From Streptomyces kaniharaensis (GTDB lineage: Bacteria > Actinomycetota > Actinomycetes > Streptomycetales > Streptomycetaceae), in the NCBI RefSeq assembly GCF_009569385.1, contig NZ_WBOF01000003.1, positions 186,001 to 250,000 on the forward strand: a stretch of DNA of 64,000 nucleotides, in the 5' to 3' direction. Numbering within the stretch: the stretch's first letter is position 1; every line of letters begins with the position of its first letter. This document shows, in pieces, positions 8,421 to 15,332 of the stretch. Both the position numbers and the translations under genes were made by a program. Below the pieces are notes generated by a model that made no database searches, was not told the DNA's origin, and worked only from the letters and a program-made list of their open reading frames with translations.

Positions 8421-8439
8421 ATCACACAGAGAGTGTGAT
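8421..8439. promoter_or_regulatory. TetR operator copy 2 (perfect palindrome)
   Basis: ATCACAC-AGAGA-GTGTGAT, a perfect 7-5-7 inverted repeat in the middle of the divergent intergenic region. The size and symmetry fit a TetR dimer site. Confidence 0.75.
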
Positions 8440-8466
8440 TCGCGAACGGCGGCAACCGTGGCGCAC

Positions 8467-8485
8467 ATCACACATTGCGTATGAT
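8467..8485. promoter_or_regulatory. TetR operator copy 3
   Basis: ATCACAC-ATTGC-GTATGAT, the same 7-5-7 element with one mismatch. It ends just before the Shine-Dalgarno of the tetR gene, consistent with autorepression. Confidence 0.65.
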
Positions 8486-8505
8486 TTTTGGGTAGGATGG
8501 GCCGC

Positions 8506-9123
8506 ATGCCGCCCACGCCCGTTCATCGCCGCCAGCCGGCCCTGAGCAACCCGCGCGTCCAGCGCACCCGCACCCGGATCCTCACGGTGGCGCGCGAACT
8601 GCTGCCCGAGGTCGGCCCCGCGGGGCTGACGTACGCGCTGCTGGCCGAACGGGCCGACGTCACCCGCCAGACCCTCTACCGGCACTGGCCCAGCCGCGCC
8701 GCCCTGCTCTTCGACCTCATCCTCGAAGGCCCCGACCTCGGCACCTACCCCCGACCCGGCAGCGACGTGCGCGCCGTGGCCACCGCCTGGCTGAAGAGCC
8801 TGCGCGACGGCATCAGCGACCCCGCCATCCGCACCGCCGTCCTCGCCGTCACCGCCCAGGCCGACCACGACCCCGACAGCGCCCAGGCCCTGGTCCGCAT
8901 CGGCGAGGACCGCCGCGCCGCCCTGAACGAGCTCCTCGAACCCTCCGGCGTCCAGATCACCGGCGACGAGCACACCCTGCTCTACGGGCCCGTCCTCGCC
9001 CGCCTGTTCCTCGACCGCGGCCAGGCCACCGACGCCTTCATCGACACCGTCGTCACCCAGTGGCTCACCACATTGCGGCACACGGGCACCCTGCCGGCGA
9101 CGGACGACCCGGCCGGCAGCTGA
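8506..9123 (+). CDS. TetR family transcriptional regulator
   Basis: 205 residues if translation starts at ATG 8506, which has GTAGG nine bases upstream. An in-frame ATG at 8497 is the alternative. The N-terminal domain is a classic TetR HTH: 'RTRTRILTVARELL', 'LTYALLAERADVTRQTLYRHW' and 'SRAALLFDLI'. The C-terminal ligand-binding half is all helical and not assignable to a ligand class. Three related 7-5-7 palindromes in the divergent promoter region make autoregulation and repression of the oxidoreductase at 7438-8346 the obvious model. The gene ends 12 bases before a long terminator hairpin. Confidence 0.9.
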   Translation: MPPTPVHRRQPALSNPRVQRTRTRILTVARELLPEVGPAGLTYALLAERADVTRQTLYRHWPSRAALLFDLILEGPDLGTYPRPGSDVRAVATAWLKSLRDGISDPAIRTAVLAVTAQADHDPDSAQALVRIGEDRRAALNELLEPSGVQITGDEHTLLYGPVLARLFLDRGQATDAFIDTVVTQWLTTLRHTGTLPATDDPAGS

Positions 9124-9135
9124 CCCGAAGCACAA

Positions 9136-9177
9136 CGGGCGGGCCGCGGCGCCGACCTCGGCGCCGCGGCCCGCCCG
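9136..9177. terminator. Long bidirectional terminator hairpin
   Basis: The arms 9136-9155 and 9158-9177 are complementary over 20 bp, beginning CGGGCGGGCC, with a 2-base centre. It sits between the convergent tetR gene and the operon ending at 9191. Confidence 0.8.
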
Positions 9178-9190
9178 CACCGGGTGCCGG

Positions 9191-10321
9191 TCAGCGGCGG
9201 ACGGTGGAGGTGGGCGGCGCCGCGCGGTATCCGGCCGGCCGGCCGGCGCTGAACACGGCATCCGCGGCAGCGGCGGTCTGCGCGAACTCGACGCACGCGC
9301 TCTGCGGCGCCGTGGTGCTCTGGCCGAAGCGGCAGGCGACGGCGGTGAGCTTGATGGTGATGAAGTCGGCGATCTGGGCGCCGTACTGGATGGGCTTGCC
9401 GCCGATGGTGATGTCGCCGACGGTGAAGCCCCGGCCCTGCGGCACCTCGTAGACGGCGCGCACCGGGTGGCCGGCGTCGCCGCGCACGTACGTCCAGTAG
9501 CTCTTCGGGTCGGAGCCGTCGGGGGTGGCCCAGCCATCGGTGGACAGGTCGTTGAAGTACAGGCCGACCGGGTCGACGAGCGAGATGTCGGCCTTCTGGC
9601 GGGCGAGCGCGTTCACCGCGCCGCCGATGTGCGGGTCGCTGTTGCGCTCCGGCTGGCCGTACTTGCTGCACTGGATCAGCTGCTGCTCGGTGACCAGTTC
9701 CTGACCGTTGATCACCCGCACGATGGTGGCCGCGGCGGCGAGTTCGATCTCCGCGGCGAGCGTGTTGTTGATCTGGATGAGGTGCATCGCGCCGTGCGAG
9801 GTGGAGTCGTTCCACCGGTTGCGGGGCTGGTAGGTGCCGTCCAGCCCGAACAGGTCGCCGCGCTGGACGTCGGGGCTAACGAAGGTCTGGTAGAGCCTCA
9901 GGACGGTGTCCGGGTCGGTCTGCGCCAGGAGCGACCAGTACTCGGGGCCCTCGCAGGTGAAGGTGACCCTGGTGATCTTCCCGGCGGTGTCGCGGGTGAC
10001 GCTCCACTCGCAGTACTCGTCCTGGACGTCGCGGCTGGCGTCCGCGCGCTGCCACCGCTGGACGTCCGAGATCGAGTTGATCTTGATGATGCGGGGGAAC
10101 CCCGTCCAGGTGACGGTGGCCTCGGTGGCGTCCGCGGCGGTGTCGGTCTTGGTGAGGTTGTAGAACTGGCTGCGCGGGCTGTCGTGGCGCACCTGGCTGG
10201 GATCCGGGCCCTGCACGGCCTCGTCGACCCTCTCGCTGATGAAGGCGTCCCAGGCCTTCTTCCCGGTCGGGTCCAGGTCGGTGAGGTTGCCGGGAGGAGC
10301 GTAGGTGGTGAGCTTGCTCAT
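9191..10321 (-). CDS. Unrecognised 376-residue cytoplasmic protein, second gene of a two-gene operon
   Basis: Starts at ATG 10321, with GGAAAGGA eight bases upstream. There is no signal peptide or membrane segment. Several blocks look strongly constrained: 'DEYCEWSVTRD', 'VTFTCEGPEYW', 'GAMHLIQINNTLAAEI', 'LIQCSKYGQPERNSDPHIG' and 'ALARQKADISLVDPVGLY'. Cys, His and Trp in these blocks could be an active site or metal site. I do not recognise the family and assign no function. It lies 62 bases downstream of the 10384-12018 gene on the same strand, so the two products probably act together. It ends against the bidirectional terminator shared with tetR. Confidence 0.75.
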   Translation of the reverse strand: MSKLTTYAPPGNLTDLDPTGKKAWDAFISERVDEAVQGPDPSQVRHDSPRSQFYNLTKTDTAADATEATVTWTGFPRIIKINSISDVQRWQRADASRDVQDEYCEWSVTRDTAGKITRVTFTCEGPEYWSLLAQTDPDTVLRLYQTFVSPDVQRGDLFGLDGTYQPRNRWNDSTSHGAMHLIQINNTLAAEIELAAAATIVRVINGQELVTEQQLIQCSKYGQPERNSDPHIGGAVNALARQKADISLVDPVGLYFNDLSTDGWATPDGSDPKSYWTYVRGDAGHPVRAVYEVPQGRGFTVGDITIGGKPIQYGAQIADFITIKLTAVACRFGQSTTAPQSACVEFAQTAAAADAVFSAGRPAGYRAAPPTSTVRR

Positions 10322-10383
10322 GGGCGGTTCCTTTCCGGTGATCCGGCCCCCGGGGCGGCGCTTCGCCGGACGGCGGGCCGGAG

Positions 10384-12018
10384 TCAGGGAGCGGGCACGA
10401 CGGTGGCGTCGTCCAGCATCTTCAGGCGGGGCGCGTCGGCGGGGATGTCGGTGGCCGGGAGCGTGAGCTCGAACTCGTCGAGTCTCATCCGCTTGAAGTC
10501 CCGGCGGCGGGACTCCGCCAGCCGCACGTAGTCCCGGAAACCCGACGGCGTGCCGATGCGGGCGGCCACCCGCCCCAGATAGGCGTCGATACGCTCGGCG
10601 AAGATCTTCGGCCAGTCGGTGTCGGCCAGGGCCCAGTCCGCCGCGAACCGCGCTTCCGGGCTGGTGGCCGGCAGCTTCTCGGCGGCCTCCGTGATCGCCT
10701 GGGCGATCTGCCCGGCGAGAGCGCCGACCGCGGTGGCCCCCGTCGGCACGTACGCCATCAGCCGGGCCCGGTCGGCACTGAACACCGGGTTGGTGAAGTC
10801 GACCATCAACGCGCAGGCGGCGAACTTCGCCGGGACGAGCCCGGTCTGCACCATCTGGCGGATCACGTCGTTGTCCTCGAAGGCGGCCTCCGGCGCCGTG
10901 AACGCGAAGAACGTGTCGCCGGGCTGGGAGAAACCGCTGGCACCCTCCTCCAGGCGGAAGCCGAACTCGGTCAGGCTGGCCACGTACTCGGCCGCGGGGA
11001 CCCGCGGCAGGGACGCCGTGACCGGCAGCGCCAGGTCGTCGATCAGGGCCTCGCGGTTCAGCCAGAACCCGAGCGGCAGGGCGAAGTCGCCGCTCGTCGC
11101 GGTGACGGTCGCGCTCTGGACGGCGCTGCTCGCCAGGTTGACCGAGGTCGTCGTGAACAACTGCCGCATGAGGTGGTCCGGCTGCTCCACCGTCCCCGTC
11201 CCGGTGACCGCCTTGAGGCGTGCCGCCGTCCACCGGGAGACCAGCGCACGCACCGTCAGCTCCAGGTTCTCCGCCCCCACCACCTGGGCGAACAGCGGAT
11301 CGGAGCGCACCGGGCTGTCCGGGGCGAGGTGGATCGTCGCCGCCTGGGACTGCCAATTGCTCCACGGCAGGTTCAGTTCCTTCATCACGACGCTGCCGTT
11401 GATGTGGCTGTCGAAGCAGCCCCTCCCCCGTGACTCCTGCGCCAGCGCCCGCCACGAGTCCCCGGCCCACACCCAGCTCGGGCTGATCCGCGAGTAGTAG
11501 TTGAACACCCCGGCGACCGGGTCCCAGGCCGCGACCTGCAGGAACGTGGTGGTGGGATCGTCGCCCGCGCCGGTGCTGACCAGCAGGTCCACGTCCTTGT
11601 TCTGGAGTGCGGTGCGGGTGATGGCGAACCGGAAGTCGCGGAAGGGGGCGGGCGAGGCGTCCAGCGGGATCTGCCCGGCCTCGCCGATGAGGTACACCGC
11701 GTTCGGCAGGCCCCCCGGGGGTTGGGGCAGGCGGGCGAGCAGGTCGTGGACGGTCATGGGGAACACGCCCCGGCGGAAGAACAGCACCGCCATCGGGTCG
11801 CCCAGGGCGGCCAGTTCCTCGGGGGTGACCGGGCGTGCCTGCTCGTCGACACCACCGACCCTGCGATAGAGACGCCCGGCCTCCAGCGTCGTCGGCCCCG
11901 CGCCGCACCCGTCGTCCGGCTCCTCGTTCCGTGGCTGCAGGTCGTCGGCCGCGGCCGCGGCGTGTTCGAAGGACGGCCTCATCCAGGCCGTGGCACGCCG
12001 ACGCTCGTGAAAGTCCAT
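10384..12018 (-). CDS. Unrecognised 544-residue cytoplasmic protein, first gene of a two-gene operon
   Basis: ATG 12018 is taken as start. A GTG at 12024, with GGAG eight bases upstream, is equally good and adds two residues. There is no signal peptide. The middle has a constrained aromatic- and His-containing block: 'FNYYSRISPSWVWAGDSW', then 'CFDSHINGSVVMKELNLPW' and 'NWQSQAATI'. The N-terminal part includes 'LFFRRGVFPMTVHDLLARLP' and the C-terminus is helical. I do not recognise the family. It is co-oriented with, and 62 bases from, the unknown gene at 9191-10321. A ligand-binding or redox role would be a guess. Confidence 0.72.
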   Translation of the reverse strand: MDFHERRRATAWMRPSFEHAAAAADDLQPRNEEPDDGCGAGPTTLEAGRLYRRVGGVDEQARPVTPEELAALGDPMAVLFFRRGVFPMTVHDLLARLPQPPGGLPNAVYLIGEAGQIPLDASPAPFRDFRFAITRTALQNKDVDLLVSTGAGDDPTTTFLQVAAWDPVAGVFNYYSRISPSWVWAGDSWRALAQESRGRGCFDSHINGSVVMKELNLPWSNWQSQAATIHLAPDSPVRSDPLFAQVVGAENLELTVRALVSRWTAARLKAVTGTGTVEQPDHLMRQLFTTTSVNLASSAVQSATVTATSGDFALPLGFWLNREALIDDLALPVTASLPRVPAAEYVASLTEFGFRLEEGASGFSQPGDTFFAFTAPEAAFEDNDVIRQMVQTGLVPAKFAACALMVDFTNPVFSADRARLMAYVPTGATAVGALAGQIAQAITEAAEKLPATSPEARFAADWALADTDWPKIFAERIDAYLGRVAARIGTPSGFRDYVRLAESRRRDFKRMRLDEFELTLPATDIPADAPRLKMLDDATVVPAP

Positions 12019-12221
12019 CACCACACCCAGGTCTCCGGCAGGCACGTGCAACAGGACGCCTACGAAGCTAGGTGGGTCCCCGCCGCTGCCGCATCACCTC
12101 GCCGGAGCGCCACCGCACACCACTCGCACGGCCCAGCTACAACGACCTGCGCGTTCGGAGCGCGTTCACTCCCGGGCCGCGCCTGGCACCGCACACCGCC
12201 GGGATCGCCTACGGTCGGACC

Positions 12222-12711
12222 ATGTCCGACCGCTTCGAAACGTGGTACCTGCCTGCCACCGAATCGGCGCGTGCGGCACTCGACCTCGCCCAATGCAGGC
12301 AGCCGGCCTTCCTCTTCAACCACAGCGTGCGCGGCTACCCCTTCGCGCGGGCACTCGGCGAGCATCGCGGAGTCCACGCGGGAATCGACTACGACGACGA
12401 ACTTGCACACCAGCGGTGGCATCGCCAACCGCAAACGGCCGGAGGTCGCCCTGGCCCAGGCCGGCATCGTCGCCGACGTGTTCGCCATCAACCGTGAGCA
12501 GCTGCCGCCCGGATACGCCGAGAAGGCCCACCAGGAGCTGCCTCGGCTCGGCCTCGGCACCGCGCTGGCCGATGCCATCGTCGACCAGGTCAAGGGCGAC
12601 CGGCGCAAGCGCGTCCTCGGCTCGGCCGTCGGCGACGTGGTCAGGGAGAAGGCGTCGTCCGTGCCGGTGTCGACCTGGGACGAACGGATCGCCGCAGGCT
12701 GGGGCGAGTGA
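12222..12711 (+). pseudogene. HD-domain (cyanamide-hydratase-like) protein gene with internal deletion and frameshift
   Basis: Two pieces of one family lie in different frames. From ATG 12222, frame 3 encodes the family N-terminus ('RFETWYLP', 'FLFNHSVRGYPFARALGE', ending 'GIDYDDE' near 12400). From about 12400, frame 1 encodes the family C-terminus ('LHTSGGIANRKRPEVALAQ', 'LPRLGLGTALADAIVDQ', 'WDERIAAGWGE') to the stop at 12711. From memory of the family, the missing middle of about 55 codons carries the metal-binding HD (a 'LHDLG'-type motif). A single deletion that also shifted the frame explains the state. No functional product is expected. Confidence 0.72.
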
Positions 12712-12773
12712 CTGATCCCCCGGGTGAAGGCTGGATTCCAGGTTCGTCTGGCGAATTCCGACTCGTGCCGCAT

Positions 12774-12792
12774 GGCCGCCCTACGGGCGGCC
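12774..12792. terminator. Small hairpin between the HD pseudogene and the lectin gene
   Basis: GGCCGCCC (12774-12781) and GGGCGGCC (12785-12792) pair perfectly around TAC. It lies between the convergent HD pseudogene and lectin gene and may terminate either. Confidence 0.45.
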
Positions 12793-12879
12793 AGCTCCTG
12801 CGCACTCAATGCCGGCGGTGAACCGGATTCCTCGCCGGCCAAGCGGGCGGGGCATCCTCCGGCCCCGACCGGACGTGAC

Positions 12880-13521
12880 TCAGTGCCAGGTCCAGCTCTG
12901 GTTGTCCCAGCCGTTGCAGCCCCAGAGCTGAACCTTCGCCCCGTCGTAGTTGATGGTGTTGAGGTCCCCGTCCAGGCACTTCCAGCCGTGGTAGTTCTGC
13001 AGCGTGCTGCCGGACCAGACCCACGTCTGGTTGTCCCAGCCGTTGCAGCCCCAGAGCTGGACCTTCGCCCCGTCGTAGTTGATGGTGTTGAGGTCCCCGT
13101 CCAGGCACTTCCAGCCGTGGCCGTTCTGGATGGTGTAGTAGCCGACCGGCAGGCCCGGGGCCGGAGTCCAGTACCAGCTCTGGTTGTCCCAGCCGTTGCA
13201 GCCCCAGAGCTGGACCTTCGCCCCGTCGTAGTTGATGGTGTTGAGGTCCCCGTCCAGGCACTTGCCGCCGTGGTTGTTGGTGAAGGCCGGGGTGCGGTAC
13301 GTCACCATGGGCGCCGCCTGGGTGAAGACGGGCGGGCCGCTCTGGCCTGCGTGCGGGAGTTGGGAGGGCGAGTCCAGGTCGACGACGAGCCGGCCGGCCG
13401 CGGGCCCGGCGCCGGCACCGGCCGCCGCGGGGGCCTCGTACGGGGCGGCCTGGGCCGCCGTGCTCAGGGCGAGGGCACTCAACCCGGCGAGCACGGCGAA
13501 TCCGATACGGTTCTGACGCAT
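12880..13521 (-). CDS. Secreted ricin-B-type beta-trefoil lectin
   Basis: 213 residues from ATG 13521, with GAGGAG five bases upstream. The signal peptide runs MRQNRIG plus a hydrophobic core ending near AQA. After an Ala/Gly/Pro linker come three copies of one subdomain, each with 'KCLDGDLNTINYDGAKVQLW', 'CNGWDNQ' and then WYW, WVW or WTW. These are the (QxW)3 motifs of a ricin-type trefoil, with one disulfide per subdomain. It should be exported and bind a sugar, perhaps galactose or arabinose-containing glycans, but no catalytic domain is attached. The three subdomains are nearly identical at DNA level, far beyond what the fold requires, pointing to recent duplication or gene conversion. 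Confidence 0.85.
   Translation of the reverse strand: MRQNRIGFAVLAGLSALALSTAAQAAPYEAPAAAGAGAGPAAGRLVVDLDSPSQLPHAGQSGPPVFTQAAPMVTYRTPAFTNNHGGKCLDGDLNTINYDGAKVQLWGCNGWDNQSWYWTPAPGLPVGYYTIQNGHGWKCLDGDLNTINYDGAKVQLWGCNGWDNQTWVWSGSTLQNYHGWKCLDGDLNTINYDGAKVQLWGCNGWDNQSWTWH
12897..13273 (-). repeat. Three near-identical 95-bp repeats inside the lectin gene
   Basis: The units lie at 12897-12991, 13026-13120 and 13179-13273. Each encodes one trefoil subdomain. By eye they differ at only a few bases (for example one A/G difference after CAGAGCTG, and the last unit near its end), whereas the spacers between them differ freely. Confidence 0.85.
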
Positions 13522-13797
13522 GCGCTCTCCTCGATTCCTTGACACTCCGCCACAATGGCGATCCGTGCGCGACCTTATTGGCTCGGAGAGGAGCACGGCA
13601 AGACGTTCCAAAAAAGAACGACAGTATGAGAACTAACGATGATGGGACCGGCAGATAATTACCGCGACGGCGAGGGATTCTTCGACATTGATCTCGAGCA
13701 TCGTCACGTCGCACTTTCGCGCGCTGCTGCCCGAGTTGATGATTCCCGGAGTCGGGCGCCAGGTTGTCTACGAGCCTCTCACCGGGCCGAACCACTG

Positions 13798-14190
13798 TCA
13801 GCGCCGCCGCCGCTGCTCCCACTGCTCCTTGGTGATCTCATACCGTACGCCTCCGTGATCGGAGCCCTCGGCCATCAACATGTCGGAGGGAGTAGGGATG
13901 GTGTCCGCGAGCGTCATTTCGAGCTTCTCCATGATGTTGCGCGAACCGAGGTTCACGGACATCGTCGCAGCCCAGACCATGCGCACACCGAGCTCCGTGA
14001 ACGCCTTGCCCAGCAGGGCCCGCGGGCCCTCCGGCTCGGGACGCAGGCAGAACCAGCCGATGAACGCTCCGCCGTCCTTCTCGTGCGCGGCGAACAATCC
14101 GAGGTCGCCGCCGCACTTCTCGTAGCCGGCAAGGATGTTCGGCAGGTGGCGCTCGCGGACGAGCTCCGGCGCCGTCGGATCGCCGCCGCT
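13798..14190 (-). pseudogene. GNAT acetyltransferase remnant, N-truncated and internally deleted
   Basis: The minus frame ending at 13798 encodes recognisable pieces of a RimJ/RimL-type GNAT enzyme: 'ERHLPNILAGYEKCGGDLG', 'AFIGWFCLRPEPEG', 'ALLGKAFTELGVRMVWAAT' and 'SVNLGSRNIMEKLEM'. The segment normally between 'LRPEPEG' and 'ALLGKAF' is absent without frame loss. In family members this is about 25 residues carrying the Q/RxxGxG/A acetyl-CoA loop ('GYRLRRAAWGRGYATEG'-like). The region upstream of about 14190 loses similarity and runs into the next gene, so the N-terminal strand is gone too. A protein without the acetyl-CoA loop should be inactive. Confidence 0.65.
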
Positions 14191-14249
14191 CCCGTCGCAC
14201 GCACCGCCGACAGCGCCCCGGCCGCCCCGTGAGGCCGGCCGAACGGGTG

Positions 14250-14573
14250 TCAGGGTGTCCTCGACGCCTGCCGGCGTGCCGCGTTCGCCGCGACCTTGCG
14301 TTCGTCGACGCGCAGGTTCTCGGCCTGCTCGCGCAGGCGCCTGCCGGCCCAGCGGTACGCCGCGCGGGCGTCGGGCGTGGTCATCCGGTCGTGGAGGGCC
14401 TCTGCGAGTTCCCCGGCGTTCTCCACCATGGCGGCGAGGGCGCCCAGCAGCGCGGCCTCGTCGCCCGGTCCGACCTCGTCGCGGCGCGCGCGGGCACACG
14501 GGAGGGCGTTCTCGCGGATCCGGGTGGCGGCCTCGCGAAGGGCGTAGGCCATCGCTGCGATGTCGGTGTCCAT
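14250..14573 (-). CDS. Hypothetical helical protein (107 residues)
   Basis: Starts at ATG 14573, with AGAGGG five bases upstream. It is rich in Ala, Arg and Glu with heptad-like spacing ('AMAYALREAATRIREN', 'LLGALAAMVENAGELAEALH', 'AAYRWAGRRLREQAENLRV'), so two or three amphipathic helices or a short coiled coil are likely. There is no signal peptide, membrane segment or known motif. It is a single gene, divergent from the yceI gene at 14775. The family is not recognised. Codon usage and the good Shine-Dalgarno support a real gene. Confidence 0.6.
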   Translation of the reverse strand: MDTDIAAMAYALREAATRIRENALPCARARRDEVGPGDEAALLGALAAMVENAGELAEALHDRMTTPDARAAYRWAGRRLREQAENLRVDERKVAANAARRQASRTP

Positions 14574-14774
14574 CTCGGCCCTCTGGTCGTGTGCCGTCTC
14601 AGGTGTCCGGCTGAGCCTTCCCAGCGCGCCTCGGCGGCACTCCCCCGACGCGTCCGTCCGGGGGTGGGCCGCGGCCCGACGGGCGGGGGCGCGACCACCG
14701 TCCTAGCGTGGTCCGGGAACGACCCGGGCGGACCGCCGCCCGGGGTCCGCGACCCCGCAGGAGGCCCGCCGACC

Positions 14775-15332
14775 ATGGCCGCCGAACTCTCCGAGCTCAC
14801 CGGGGACTACGTCCTCGACCCCGCCCACACCCGGATCGGTTTCGTGGCACGCCACGCCATGGTGACCAAGGTCCGCGGCTCCTTCCACGAATTCGAGGGC
14901 ATCGCCCATCTGGACGGCGAGGACCCGGCCCGCTCCACCGCCCGGGTGACGATCCGGGCCGAGAGCATCGACACCGGCGTCCAGCAGCGTGACCAGCACC
15001 TGCGCACCAACGACTTCCTGGACGCGCCGAACCACCCGGACATCACCTTCACCACGACGGCGGTCGAGCCGCTGGGGGGCTCGGAGTTCCGGGTCACCGG
15101 CGACCTCACCATCAAGGGCACCACCCGCCCGGTCGTCATCGACTTCGCGTACACGGGCAACGCCGTCGACCCCTACGGCAACCTGCGGGTGGGCCTGGAG
15201 GGTTCGGTGACGATCAATCGCAAGGACTTCGGCGTGGCCTGGAACGCGGCGCTGGAGGGCGGTGGCGTCCTGGTCGGCGACAAGGTCGTCCTGGAGTTCG
15301 ACGTCTCGGCGATCAGGCAGAGCCAGGAGTAG
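14775..15332 (+). CDS. YceI family lipid/isoprenoid-binding-like protein
   Basis: 185 residues from ATG 14775, with AGGAGG ten bases upstream. It is a full-length YceI lipocalin-like barrel: 'GDYVLDPAHTRIGFVARHAM', 'VRGSFHEFEG', 'DFLDAPNHPDITFTT', 'VTGDLTIKGTTRPVVIDF' and 'FGVAWNAALEGGGVLVGD'. The family binds long-chain isoprenoids or amides in its barrel. Without a signal peptide this member is cytoplasmic, as is usual in actinomycetes. Its last 20 bases overlap the end of the convergent cas3-like gene, and no terminator separates the two. Confidence 0.9.
   Translation: MAAELSELTGDYVLDPAHTRIGFVARHAMVTKVRGSFHEFEGIAHLDGEDPARSTARVTIRAESIDTGVQQRDQHLRTNDFLDAPNHPDITFTTTAVEPLGGSEFRVTGDLTIKGTTRPVVIDFAYTGNAVDPYGNLRVGLEGSVTINRKDFGVAWNAALEGGGVLVGDKVVLEFDVSAIRQSQE

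Noticed and set aside
12724..12879. A possible transposase or integrase remnant or attachment site after the HD pseudogene
   Set aside because: Only a short arginine-rich minus-strand frame and a small hairpin are visible; no family, no direct-repeat ends and no tRNA are nearby.
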